The position numbers and the translations under genes are program-made. Positions 37,542 to 45,639 of a stretch of DNA of 64,000 nt are shown in pieces (position 1 is the first letter of the stretch; the number at the start of each line of letters is the position of its first letter). Source of the stretch: Solidesulfovibrio magneticus RS-1 (lineage in GTDB: Bacteria; Desulfobacterota; Desulfovibrionia; Desulfovibrionales; Desulfovibrionaceae); NCBI RefSeq assembly GCF_000010665.1, contig NC_012796.1:2509501-2573500 (forward strand), read 5' to 3'. Under the pieces are notes generated by a model. That model made no database searches, was not told the DNA's origin, and saw only the letters and a program-made list of their open reading frames with translations.

Positions 37542-39320
37542 ATGCACGGCTTTCACGGACGCATCCTCACTGTTGACCTGACCCGGCGCGCGTTTGCCAT
37601 CGAAGCGGCCGACCCGGCCCATCTTGACGCCTATCTCGGCGGCAAGGGCCTGGCCACCAGGCTGCTCCTTGACCGCAACCCGGCAGGGGTCGATCCCCTG
37701 GCCCCGGAGAACAACCTCATCTTCGCCGCCGGCCCCTTGTGCGGCGGCGTGGCCTGGGGGGCCAGCCGCTACGGCGTGTTCACCAAATCCCCCCAGACCG
37801 GGTTTTACACCGAATCCTATTCCGGCGGCCGCACGCCCCAGGCCGTGGACGCCGCCGGTTTCGACGCCGTGGTCCTCACCGGCGCGGCGAATGCGCTCAC
37901 GGCCCTGACCATCCACCCCGACGGCTGCACCTTCCACGACGCGGCCGATCTGGCCGGCCTTGACGCCTACGCCACCGAAGACGCGGCCCGGGAGCGTTTC
38001 GTGCTGCCCCGCGACGACGCCAAGCGCGTGGGCGCGGTGGTCATCGGCCCGGCCGGGGAGAACTTGTGCCGGCTGGCCATGATCGCCAACGAACGCTGGC
38101 GCTGCGCCGGCCGCACCGGCGTCGGCGCGGTCATGGGCTCCAAAAAGGTCAAGGCCATCGTGTTCCAGGGCGACCGCAAGCGCCAGGCGGCCGATCCCGC
38201 CGGCCTGGCCGCCCATGCCGCCGCCTTTGCCAAGCGCGGGGTGGAGACCAAGGGCGTGCAGGTCTACAAGGCCATGGGCACGACCATGATGGTCGGGGTC
38301 ATGAACGCGGCCGGAGCCTTTCCGGCCAAGTACTGGACCCAGGGCAACTGCGAACATTGGGAGAAGATCTCAGGCGAGACCTTCCACAAGGAGCACGAGG
38401 TCAAGGCCCACGCCTGCGCCAAATGCTTCATGTCCTGCGGCCGCATGGCCAAGCTCGCCTCGGGCCGCCACAAGGGCCTGACCCTGGAAGGGCCGGAGTA
38501 CGAAACCATCTACGCCTTCGGCGGGCTGTGCATGATCGATGACATGGCCGAGATCGTGTATTTAAACGACCTCTGCGACCGCCTGGGCATTGATACCATC
38601 TCCGCCGGCAACCTCTGCGCCTTCACCGTCGAGGCCGTCTCGCGCGGCCGGGTGGACTACCCCATCGCCTACAACGACCCCGACGGCGCGGCCCGGCTCA
38701 TCCAGGACATCGCCTCGGGCACGGGCATCGGGGCGCTCCTGGGCCAGGGCATCAAGGTCGCGGCCCGGGCCTGGGGACTGGAAGACCTGGCCGTCCACGT
38801 CAAGGGCCTGGAGCCGGCCGGCTACGACCCCCGGGCGCTTCGCGGCATGGGGCTGGCCTACGCCACATCCGACCGGGGGGCCTGCCATCTGCGCACCACC
38901 TTCTACAAGCCCGAGCTGGCCGGCATGATCCCGCCCGACGCCGTGGAAGGCAAGGCGGCCATGCTCATCGAGTTCGAGGACCGGCTCACCATCTTCGATA
39001 CGCTTATCCTGTGCCGGTTCTTCCGCGATCTCTACACCTGGGACGAGCTGACCCAGGTCATCGGCCTGACCACCGGCCTCGACGCCAGCGAAGCAGCGCT
39101 CAAACGCCGGGCCGCGGCCATCGCCGACATGACCCGGGAGTTCAACCTGCGCGAAGGGCTGACCCCGGCCGACGACCGCCTCCCGGAGCGCATCCACCGC
39201 GAACCCCTGCCAAGCGGCAAGGAACTCCCCCGCGAGGCCTTCGACGCCATGCTGGCCGACTATTACCGGTTGCGCAATTGGTCGCCTCAGGGCGTGCCGA
39301 CCGGCGCTGCCGACCTCTAA
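37542..39320 (+). CDS. Tungsten-type aldehyde:ferredoxin oxidoreductase
   Basis: A 592-residue AOR-family enzyme that oxidises an aldehyde to an acid with ferredoxin, using a tungsto-bispterin cofactor and one [4Fe-4S] cluster. The cluster ligands are Cys292, Cys295 and Cys299 (CAKCFMSC) and a distal Cys near 490 (TLILCRFF). The N-terminal cofactor domain is typical (GGKGLATRLL, SRYGVFTKSPQTGFYTESY). In the operon it probably disposes of the aldehyde made by the aminotransferase. The metal is inferred from the family. Confidence 0.93.
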   Translation: MHGFHGRILTVDLTRRAFAIEAADPAHLDAYLGGKGLATRLLLDRNPAGVDPLAPENNLIFAAGPLCGGVAWGASRYGVFTKSPQTGFYTESYSGGRTPQAVDAAGFDAVVLTGAANALTALTIHPDGCTFHDAADLAGLDAYATEDAARERFVLPRDDAKRVGAVVIGPAGENLCRLAMIANERWRCAGRTGVGAVMGSKKVKAIVFQGDRKRQAADPAGLAAHAAAFAKRGVETKGVQVYKAMGTTMMVGVMNAAGAFPAKYWTQGNCEHWEKISGETFHKEHEVKAHACAKCFMSCGRMAKLASGRHKGLTLEGPEYETIYAFGGLCMIDDMAEIVYLNDLCDRLGIDTISAGNLCAFTVEAVSRGRVDYPIAYNDPDGAARLIQDIASGTGIGALLGQGIKVAARAWGLEDLAVHVKGLEPAGYDPRALRGMGLAYATSDRGACHLRTTFYKPELAGMIPPDAVEGKAAMLIEFEDRLTIFDTLILCRFFRDLYTWDELTQVIGLTTGLDASEAALKRRAAAIADMTREFNLREGLTPADDRLPERIHREPLPSGKELPREAFDAMLADYYRLRNWSPQGVPTGAADL

Positions 39321-39347
39321 CCCCAAAGCATCCCAAAGGAGCGGTAC

Positions 39348-40004
39348 ATGCTTGTCGGCGATTGGATGTCCACCGACGTGGCCACGGCGACCGAGGATGT
39401 CTCGATGATCAAGGCCGGCCGGATCATGCGCGACAAAAAAATCCGTCGTCTGCCCGTGGTGGACAAGGACGGAAAGCTTGTCGGCATCATTTCCGAGCGC
39501 GACCTCAAGGCGGCCTCGCCGTCCACGGCCACCTCACTGGACATGTACGAAATGACCTACCTGCTCTCGGAGCTCAAGGTCAAAGCCATCATGACCAAGG
39601 ACCCGGTGCGCATCCGCCGCACCGACACCGTGGAGCGGGCGGCGCTTATCATGCGCGACCGCAAGTTCGGCAGCCTGCCGGTGGTCGATGAAACGAACAA
39701 GGTGGTCGGCATCATCACCGACACCGATATCTTCCGCCTGTTCGTCTCCATCACCGGCATCGACCAGGGCGGCATCCAGATCGGGCTGCGCCTGGGCGTG
39801 GCCGAGGGCAGCCTCAAGCCGGTGCTCGACGAACTGCGCCGCTTCGAGGCCCGCATCGTGAGCATCCTGTCGTCCTACGACCGGGGCGGCCCGGGCCAGC
39901 GCGACGTGTCCATCCGCATCCAAGGTCTGCCCGAGACCCGGGAGCGGGAACTGCGCGCCGAACTCGAAAAGACCGGCCACCTGCTCTACTGGACCCGCGA
40001 CTAA
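39348..40004 (+). CDS. CBS-domain-pair protein with C-terminal ACT-like region
   Basis: A 218-residue soluble protein with two CBS motifs (about 1-60 and 75-130; MSTDVATATEDVS, IRRLPVVDKDGKLVGIISERDL, GSLPVVDETNKVVGIITDTDI) and a C-terminal segment (about 140-215) that resembles an ACT fold. CBS pairs sense adenine nucleotides. Last gene of the operon, 27 bases after the AOR stop, so it may regulate transport or the AOR; no experimental role is known to me. Confidence 0.85.
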   Translation: MLVGDWMSTDVATATEDVSMIKAGRIMRDKKIRRLPVVDKDGKLVGIISERDLKAASPSTATSLDMYEMTYLLSELKVKAIMTKDPVRIRRTDTVERAALIMRDRKFGSLPVVDETNKVVGIITDTDIFRLFVSITGIDQGGIQIGLRLGVAEGSLKPVLDELRRFEARIVSILSSYDRGGPGQRDVSIRIQGLPETRERELRAELEKTGHLLYWTRD

Positions 40005-40028
40005 CCGAAAGTTCCTGTCCTCGCCTCG

Positions 40029-40071
40029 CCCCGGACGGCCCCATCCCCGCATGGCCGTCCGGGGCTCTTTT
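40029..40071 (+). terminator. Strong terminator ending the aminotransferase-transporter-AOR operon
   Basis: A perfect 12-bp stem, CCCCGGACGGCC (40029-40040) with GGCCGTCCGGGG (40053-40064), followed by CTCTTTT. Confidence 0.88.
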
Positions 40072-40136
40072 CCCTGCAACCGCCCTGTCGCCGCCTCTTG
40101 ACGCCCGACGTCCGCTTCTGGTTTTCTCATTTGAAC

Positions 40137-40445
40137 ATGCCGTCCCCAACCGTGTTGTCCTGCAAGCCCGTGATCAAACTCAACAGCGCCCGGCAAAAGA
40201 CCTGGGAAGCGCTTTTTTGCGTGCCCGCCCGGCCGGACATCCTCTGGGACGACGTGGCCGCGCTGATCCGAGCCCTGGGCGGCCGTGAAATCCACCATCA
40301 CCAAAAAACCGCCGGCTCGCGGGTGCGGTTTGTCCTTGGCGGCGTCAAGGGCTTCTTCCACCGCCCCCACCCCGAAAACGTGCTGGACAAGGGCTGCGCC
40401 GCCGACGTGCGCGAATACCTCCTGCGCGCCGGCATGGCCGTCTGA
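40137..40445 (+). CDS. HicA-family-like protein
   Basis: About 102 residues with the HicA-type core SARQKTWEALF, DDVAALIRALGG, GSRVRFVLGG and FFHRPHPENVLDKGCAADVREYLLRAG. HicA toxins are small dsRNA-binding-fold RNases; here the usual catalytic His of GSH is Arg (GSR), as in a widespread subgroup, so RNase activity is doubtful. The start is uncertain: ATG 40137 or GTG 40170 (which would give MIKLNSARQKTW). It precedes a HicB-like gene by 14 bases. Confidence 0.72.
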   Translation: MPSPTVLSCKPVIKLNSARQKTWEALFCVPARPDILWDDVAALIRALGGREIHHHQKTAGSRVRFVLGGVKGFFHRPHPENVLDKGCAADVREYLLRAGMAV

Positions 40446-40459
40446 CCGCGAGGCTCTCC

Positions 40460-40678
40460 ATGGACAACGCCACCTGCTACGCCGTCTACAAGGGCTATTG
40501 CCTCGTCTGCTCCGCGGAGGAAGACGGCACGCTCCACGGCCGCATCGACGGCATCCGCGACATCGTCACCTTCCACGCCGCCACCCCCGAAGCACTCCAG
40601 ATCGCCTTCGAGGAAGCCGTGGAGGACTATTTGGCCGTCTGCCAGGAATCCTGCCTGCCGCCCGACGTGCCAGCCTGA
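40460..40678 (+). CDS. Short HicB-like antitoxin domain protein
   Basis: A 72-residue protein with the HicB partner domain (YKGYCLVCSAEEDGTLHGRIDGI, DIVTFHAATPEALQIAFEEAVEDYLAVCQE). It lacks the C-terminal helix-turn-helix or ribbon-helix-helix domain of full HicB antitoxins, so it probably binds the neighbour protein but not DNA. It follows the HicA-like gene directly. Confidence 0.75.
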   Translation: MDNATCYAVYKGYCLVCSAEEDGTLHGRIDGIRDIVTFHAATPEALQIAFEEAVEDYLAVCQESCLPPDVPA

Positions 40679-40871
40679 GCCGAGCTCCTGGCGTTAGTCT
40701 GCCTGCTGCCACGGCCGGCATGAATCGCGCCCTGACTCGCCCGCCGCTCTTTCGCTCTTCTGGCGCACGGCCTGGGCAGAGCCCCGTCGACGCGGGACCC
40801 CCGCTTGTTGCCGCCGAGTATAAGCTGACCGGATAGGACGGTTGAAGCCCTTTCCCTCCCACTTTCATCAA
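40679..40871. other. Gap between the HicB-like gene and the moxR promoter
   Basis: I see no gene or clear signal in the first 190 bases of this gap; the promoter and leader described separately start at 40872. Confidence 0.4.
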
Positions 40872-40900
40872 TTGACATCAATTCTCAATTTCATTATCAG
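40872..40900 (+). promoter_or_regulatory. Sigma-70-type promoter of the moxR-VWA module
   Basis: TTGACA (40872-40877) matches the -35 consensus exactly and is separated by 17 bases from TATCAG (40895-40900, 4 of 6 of the -10 consensus), within an A/T-rich stretch. Expected start of transcription is about 40907, the first base of the structured leader. Confidence 0.72.
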
Positions 40901-40906
40901 CACTTC

Positions 40907-41016
40907 ATCCCGGGGCGTTTCCGGACGGTGGCCATGCCCGGCGCGTCAGGCGGCCTGGAAGTCCGCGCCATGCCGCCTGACGCGCTCCTGCTCCGATGAC
41001 GGCGACGCCCCGGGAT
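40907..41016 (+). promoter_or_regulatory. Structured 5' leader RNA of unknown class (candidate riboswitch)
   Basis: A 110-base leader with nested stems: outer ATCCCGGGGCGT (40907-40918) with ACGCCCCGGGAT (41005-41016), 12 perfect base pairs; inner GCGCGTCAGGCGGC (40941-40954) with GCCGCCTGACGCGC (40972-40985), 14 perfect base pairs, around a 17-base loop. Between them are a 22-base left and a 19-base right internal region. It begins at the predicted transcription start and ends ten bases before the GGAGG of the moxR start, as a ligand-sensing leader would. I do not recognise its class. Confidence 0.6.
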
Positions 41017-41036
41017 ATTTCTTCTGGAGGTTGCCG

Positions 41037-42020
41037 TTGATCCCGTCTCACGTCGCCCGCGCCCTGACCACCCTGCTCCCCATCCGCCAACCCGTATTTC
41101 TCTGGGGTCCCCCGGGCGTCGGCAAAAGCCAGATCGTGGCTCAGACCGCCGCCGCTCTCGGCCTTGAGCTCATCGACATCCGGGCCGTGCTCCTTGATCC
41201 CGTGGACCTGCGCGGCTTGCCGCAAATCGACGCCAACGGCCGCACCCACTGGCGCGCTCCGGCCTTTTTGCCGACAAGCGGCCAGGGCGTCCTTTTTCTC
41301 GACGAATTAAACGCCGCCCCGCCCCTGGTCCAGGCCGCCTGCTACCAGCTCATCCTCGACCGGGCCCTGGGCGAATACCGCCTGCCCGACGGCTGGACCG
41401 TCATCGCCGCCGGCAACCGCGATCAGGACCGGGCCGTCACCCACCGGATGCCGACCGCTTTGGCCAACCGGTTCGTGCACCTGGAAATCGAACCCCACCT
41501 GGAGGACTGGATTGCCTGGGCGGAAGCTGCGGGCATCGCGTCCGAGGTCACGGCCTTTTTGCGCTTCCGGCCCGCTTTGCTCCACGATTTCGATCCGACC
41601 CGGGCCGTCCGGTCCTTCCCCACGCCCCGGTCCTGGGAATTCGTGTCCACCATGTTGCAGGGCGCGCCCGATCCGCAGGTGGAACTGGAACTGCTGCGCG
41701 GGGCCGTGGGCGACGGCGCGGCTTTGGAATTTTCCGGATTTTTGCGCACCTGGCGCGAGCTGCCCGACACCGACGCCGTGTTGGCCGATCCCGACGCCGC
41801 GCCGGCCCCGGTGGAACCGGCCGCAGCCTACGCCATCTGCGAGGCCCTAGGACGGCTGGCCTGCCCGGACGTCATGCCGGCGCTGACCCGCTACGCCGCC
41901 CGGCTGCCGGTGGAATTCGGGGTGCTGCTCATGCGCGACGCCGTGCGCCGCGACAGCCGCACGGCCAAGACGCCGTCATTTGCCGCCTGGGCCCGGGACA
42001 ACGCCGAGGTGTTCGTGTGA
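41037..42020 (+). CDS. MoxR-family AAA+ ATPase
   Basis: A 327-residue chaperone-type AAA+ protein with Walker A GPPGVGKS (about residues 24-31), Walker B GVLFLDELNAA (about 98-108) and sensor 1 VIAAGNRDQD. MoxR ATPases work with VWA proteins to mature or insert metal cofactors. The start is the TTG at 41037 with GGAGG six bases upstream; the long frame further upstream runs through the promoter and leader. Its stop overlaps the VWA gene (GTGA). Confidence 0.88.
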   Translation: MIPSHVARALTTLLPIRQPVFLWGPPGVGKSQIVAQTAAALGLELIDIRAVLLDPVDLRGLPQIDANGRTHWRAPAFLPTSGQGVLFLDELNAAPPLVQAACYQLILDRALGEYRLPDGWTVIAAGNRDQDRAVTHRMPTALANRFVHLEIEPHLEDWIAWAEAAGIASEVTAFLRFRPALLHDFDPTRAVRSFPTPRSWEFVSTMLQGAPDPQVELELLRGAVGDGAALEFSGFLRTWRELPDTDAVLADPDAAPAPVEPAAAYAICEALGRLACPDVMPALTRYAARLPVEFGVLLMRDAVRRDSRTAKTPSFAAWARDNAEVFV

Positions 42021-43339
42021 CCGCGCCCGACGCCGTGGGCCGAAAGCTCGTGCGGGCGCGCATGGAGCTCGTGCTGGGCCACCCCTTTTTCGGGGCCATG
42101 GCCCTGCGTCTGGCCCCCCTGGCCGACGCCTCCTGCCGCGACGTCTGGACCGACGGCGTCACGCTCGGCTACAATCCTCTTTACGTGACCGAGCGCAGCG
42201 AGGACGAAATCGCGGCGATTATCGCCCATGAAATCCTGCACTTGGCCTGCGAACACCATCTGCGCCGCAAGGACCGGGACAAGGCGCTGTGGAACCGGGC
42301 CTGCGACCTGGCCGTGGCCGCCCTTTTGGTGGAAGCGGGTTTCACCCTGCCCCCGGGCCACCCCTTCGAGGCCACCCAGGCCGGCAAACCGGCCGAGGCC
42401 ATCTATGCCGTGCTGGCCGGCGAAATCGACCAGCGCCACGGCGGCGGCGGCACGGATGCGGCCAAGACATCGGCCCTGCCGGCCGACACCGCCCCGGGCG
42501 GCGGCGATGGCGACACGCCGCTGGCCGCCAAGGCCGGACAAGCCGAACCCGCGCCGTCCGGCTCCGCGCTTAACGGCCAGGACAAGCAGCCCCAAAGCGC
42601 CTCGGGCGACCAGGACAGGGCCGGAACCCTTGGCCAAACGCCAAGCCGCAGCATCGGCGAGGTGCGCGACCACCCGGACCTGGACGGGCAGCGCCGTGAA
42701 TCCGAACACCGCGATCTGACCGACAAGCTGCGCCAGGACGTCAACCAGTCGCGCCGGGCGGCCAGCGCCATGGGCAACATGCCGGCCGGCCTCGACCGGC
42801 TGCTGGCCGAGCTGGCCGCGCCCAGGCTCGACTGGGCGGCGCTCTTGCGCCGCTTCATCCTGGCCCGGGCGGTCAGCGACTATTCCTGGTCGCCGCCCAG
42901 CCGCCGCCATATCCACCTGGGCCTCTATCTACCCTCGCCGCGCTCCATGACCCTGGGCGAGGTGGCCCTTGTTCTCGACACCTCCGGCTCGGTGGACGAG
43001 GAGCTTCTCGCCGCCTTTTGCGCCGAACTCGGCTCCATCCTGAGCGCCTGCGAGGCAAGCCTTCACGTCTATGCCTGCGACGCGGACGTGAGCGAAGCGA
43101 CCGTGTACTCCCGGGCCGATCCGCCCCTGGCGCTGACTCCGCGAGGAGGCGGCGGCACGGACTACCGCCCGGCCTTCGCCAAGGTCGAGGCCGACGGCTT
43201 GCGGCCGGCCTGTCTGCTCTATTTCACCGATCTCCAGTGCGACCGCTTTCCCGAGGAGCCGGCCTATCCGGTGCTGTGGATCGTGCCAAAAACCGCCAAG
43301 GAGCGACCGCCGTTCGGCGACGTCGTGCAACTGGACTAG
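42017..43339 (+). CDS. VWA-containing metallopeptidase-like protein (DUF2201 type)
   Basis: A 440-residue protein with an N-terminal zinc-peptidase-like motif HEILHLACEHH (about residues 70-80), a low-complexity Gly/Ala/Asp-rich linker (about 135-240) and a C-terminal von Willebrand A-like domain with the MIDAS motif LDTSGSVDEE (about 320). Such proteins are encoded with MoxR ATPases and probably act on a shared client. No signal peptide. GTG start inside the moxR stop. Confidence 0.85.
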   Translation: MTAPDAVGRKLVRARMELVLGHPFFGAMALRLAPLADASCRDVWTDGVTLGYNPLYVTERSEDEIAAIIAHEILHLACEHHLRRKDRDKALWNRACDLAVAALLVEAGFTLPPGHPFEATQAGKPAEAIYAVLAGEIDQRHGGGGTDAAKTSALPADTAPGGGDGDTPLAAKAGQAEPAPSGSALNGQDKQPQSASGDQDRAGTLGQTPSRSIGEVRDHPDLDGQRRESEHRDLTDKLRQDVNQSRRAASAMGNMPAGLDRLLAELAAPRLDWAALLRRFILARAVSDYSWSPPSRRHIHLGLYLPSPRSMTLGEVALVLDTSGSVDEELLAAFCAELGSILSACEASLHVYACDADVSEATVYSRADPPLALTPRGGGGTDYRPAFAKVEADGLRPACLLYFTDLQCDRFPEEPAYPVLWIVPKTAKERPPFGDVVQLD

Positions 43340-43350
43340 GAGAGTCCCCT

Positions 43351-43809
43351 ATGCGCATCACCTGGCATATCGTCAAAAAGCGCGGCAACCTGCGTCCCGA
43401 GCTAGTTTACGACGTCGTCCTGGAAGGCCACGAAAAGGCTCTGGCCTTGCCTTACGTGCGTGTCGATTCGACCATCCCCGAGCCGCCGTCCTCCTGGCAG
43501 GCCCACTGCTATCCCGGCCAGCACGAACGGGCCGGGGCCGCGCCGGCCGGCTTTTACCAGCTGGCCACGCCCAACCACGCCACCGGCACGCTGCGGCAAA
43601 CGCTGCGCCTGCCCTGGCGGCAGGACAACGCCTACCCGGAAGTGGAAGCGTCGTTTGCAGCCCTGCGCCGGGCCTTCGAGATGGCTTTGGCCGAGGCCGG
43701 AGCCAGCCAGCCCATGGACATGTGGGGAGAGTTGACGCTGACCGCCGGCCTCAAGCGGGATCTGGCCCCGTCGCTCATGGCCGACCGGCTGCTGGGGTTG
43801 GCCCAGTAG
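43351..43809 (+). CDS. Conserved-looking protein of unknown function in the MoxR-VWA module
   Basis: A 152-residue protein starting at the ATG at 43351, 12 bases after the VWA stop, with AGGAG upstream. No membrane segment and no motif that I recognise. A Cys, several His and Trp residues (SSWQAHCYPGQHER) lie near residue 50. It is probably a client or partner of the MoxR-VWA pair because of the tight operon. Confidence 0.7.
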   Translation: MRITWHIVKKRGNLRPELVYDVVLEGHEKALALPYVRVDSTIPEPPSSWQAHCYPGQHERAGAAPAGFYQLATPNHATGTLRQTLRLPWRQDNAYPEVEASFAALRRAFEMALAEAGASQPMDMWGELTLTAGLKRDLAPSLMADRLLGLAQ

Positions 43810-43830
43810 CTTCACGCAGGTTCAAACGCT

Positions 43831-43867
43831 AAGGGGCCGCCCAGGAACCCGTCCCGGGCGGCCCCTT
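43831..43867. terminator. Hairpin after the MoxR-VWA module
   Basis: A perfect 12-bp stem AAGGGGCCGCCC (43831-43842) with GGGCGGCCCCTT (43856-43867), followed only by GGCGTTT. It lies 21 bases after the plus-strand stop, so it probably ends that transcript, though the T-tract is weak. Confidence 0.6.
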
Positions 43868-44007
43868 GGCGTTTACTCCGGGCCGGACTCATGGCGCGCC
43901 CACGAAAAACGCCTGATGGAAATGTCAAATCCACCGCCAGCCGCCACCCAAACTATCGGTTGCCCCTCCAAGATGTGGAGCAAAAAAGGCATCTTCCTGT
44001 CGCTTTC

Positions 44008-44496
44008 TTACGCCACAACCCAGACCGCCAACCCCTTGGCAGCGTGGATGATTTTGGTGGAGACGCTGCCGAAGAGGAATTCCTCCTGCTTGGACACGCC
44101 GCGCCGGCCCACGACCACGGTGCCGTAGCCGCCTTCCTCGGCCAGCCGCAGCACTTCCAGGGCGATGCTGGTGCCGATGCTGCATTCGGTGGCTTCCCGC
44201 AGCGGCGAACGGCAGCTCTCCACGAACCGTGTGCCGACCTTGTCGTCGGGGATGCCGGCCGCGACGAGCATGGCCCGGGCCTGGTCCAGGGCGTCGCGCA
44301 TGGCGGCGTTGCGGCGCTGGCATTCGGCTTTCCAGGCCGCGTCATCGGCAAAAAGGTCCCGGTCGGCCGGCCGTTCGATGGCGGCCACATCGACTTGTCG
44401 GGTTCCGTCGTGCCCGACCATGGCCGCGACATAGGCCACGGAGCGCTGGGCATTGTCCGATCCGTCGTAGGCAATGAGGATTTTGTCGGTGTTCAT
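44008..44496 (-). CDS. Universal stress protein (UspA family)
   Basis: A 162-residue UspA-fold protein with ILIAYDGSDNAQRSV at the N-terminus and the C-terminal nucleotide-binding motif VVGRRGVSKQEEFLFGSVS. The ATP-binding glycine/serine pattern is intact. It lies 12 bases downstream of the kinase-like gene on the same strand, so the two are probably co-transcribed and may function in one stress response. Confidence 0.9.
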   Translation of the reverse strand: MNTDKILIAYDGSDNAQRSVAYVAAMVGHDGTRQVDVAAIERPADRDLFADDAAWKAECQRRNAAMRDALDQARAMLVAAGIPDDKVGTRFVESCRSPLREATECSIGTSIALEVLRLAEEGGYGTVVVGRRGVSKQEEFLFGSVSTKIIHAAKGLAVWVVA

Positions 44497-44508
44497 GGCT
44501 GCTCCAGG

Positions 44509-45465
44509 TCAGATGCCGTTTCGGCCAAGGGCTTGGCGGGCGCGGCAGAGGTCGTCGATGAGTTCGCCGGCCGTGTCGTAATAGACTTCGGCGGCCAGGG
44601 AAAAACGCCGCAAGACATTGGTCATTTCGAGCGGGATGTAGGGAAAGAGCTTTTGCAGATTGACGATGCGGTTGGGAAACATGATGGAGCAATCGTCGCT
44701 GGTGATTTGCGCCCGCAAGGCCGGCGAGATGGACTGGGTGGTGTGTTGTCCCATGCCGACCAGGAACTGGATGATGTTGCCCAGGCCAAAGAGATCAAGG
44801 CCAAACGGGCTTTCCTGGAAGTCGAAGGTGTAGTCGAAATCGATCCAGCAGTACTGCCCGGAATCGTGGAGCACGTAGAGGTGGTCGCGGCGCACGTCGC
44901 CGTGTTTTTCGTTGCGGTCATGGAGCCATTTGATGGCCTGGCAGGCCTCGATGAAGCGTTCGAGGACCGTGGGAAAAAGGTCGTGAAAATAGTCGCGGTG
45001 CGGCATTTCCAGGGCCTCGATCTTCTCGTCCAGGCGCTTGCCGGCGACGAGGTCGAGGATGCGCACGGGATTGTCGGCCGCGTCGTAGATGGTCTCGCCC
45101 TGCATGAAGCGTGGGTCGCCACGCACAAGGTCGAGGATGCGGGTCTCCTTGCGCGGGCTTCTGGTGCAGGTGACCACCATGGAGCCGATGGTCATGGGAA
45201 AGTTCTCGTGGAAAACGAGCTTGACGATGTTGCGGCCGCCGGTTTCCAGGCAGCGGCAGCGTTTGACCCAGTACTTTGGGTCTTCCATGCCGAAGCGGCG
45301 TTCGGCCTCGTCGCGAAGCACCAGGAAGTGGCGCTCGCCAAGGACCATGACGTCGCCGTAGCCGATGCGCATGAATTCGGTGGTGTCGTCGTAGAGTTCC
45401 CCGACGTGGCGGGCCGGGAAATCCGGGGCCAGACGGGTGAGCAATTCGCGGGCGGATGGGGCCAA
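44509..45465 (-). CDS. Kinase-fold (RIO/Kdo-kinase-like) protein
   Basis: A 318-residue cytoplasmic protein with a remote protein-kinase-like C-terminal lobe: HGDVRRDHLYVLHDSGQY (HxD catalytic loop, about residues 186-203) and WIDFDYTFDF (DFG-like). The N-terminal region has the paired beta-type strands expected, but no classical glycine loop. It starts at the TTG at 45465, which has GGAGG six bases upstream; upstream in-frame ATGs would run through the divergent SDR gene's promoter. The substrate (protein, lipid or sugar) cannot be told. It is followed by a universal stress gene. Confidence 0.7.
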   Translation of the reverse strand: MAPSARELLTRLAPDFPARHVGELYDDTTEFMRIGYGDVMVLGERHFLVLRDEAERRFGMEDPKYWVKRCRCLETGGRNIVKLVFHENFPMTIGSMVVTCTRSPRKETRILDLVRGDPRFMQGETIYDAADNPVRILDLVAGKRLDEKIEALEMPHRDYFHDLFPTVLERFIEACQAIKWLHDRNEKHGDVRRDHLYVLHDSGQYCWIDFDYTFDFQESPFGLDLFGLGNIIQFLVGMGQHTTQSISPALRAQITSDDCSIMFPNRIVNLQKLFPYIPLEMTNVLRRFSLAAEVYYDTAGELIDDLCRARQALGRNGI

Positions 45466-45639
45466 GGACGCCTCCGTGACGGTTGGACGTTTCCCATTCC
45501 TTGCCCGATTTCGGGTTGTTGGGCAACGGAGACGCCGGCATTTGAACCGCTTGTCTGGGACTTGGCGAGGGGCTAGGCTTGGTGCGCGTATGCCCGGCAT
45601 CAGCCAGGCAGGATGACGACAGGGAAGTTGGAGGGCCTT

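Noticed and set aside
40907-41016. Identification of the structured leader as the molybdenum-cofactor riboswitch
   Set aside because: I cannot match the known conserved bases from memory; context is suggestive only. A covariance search is needed.
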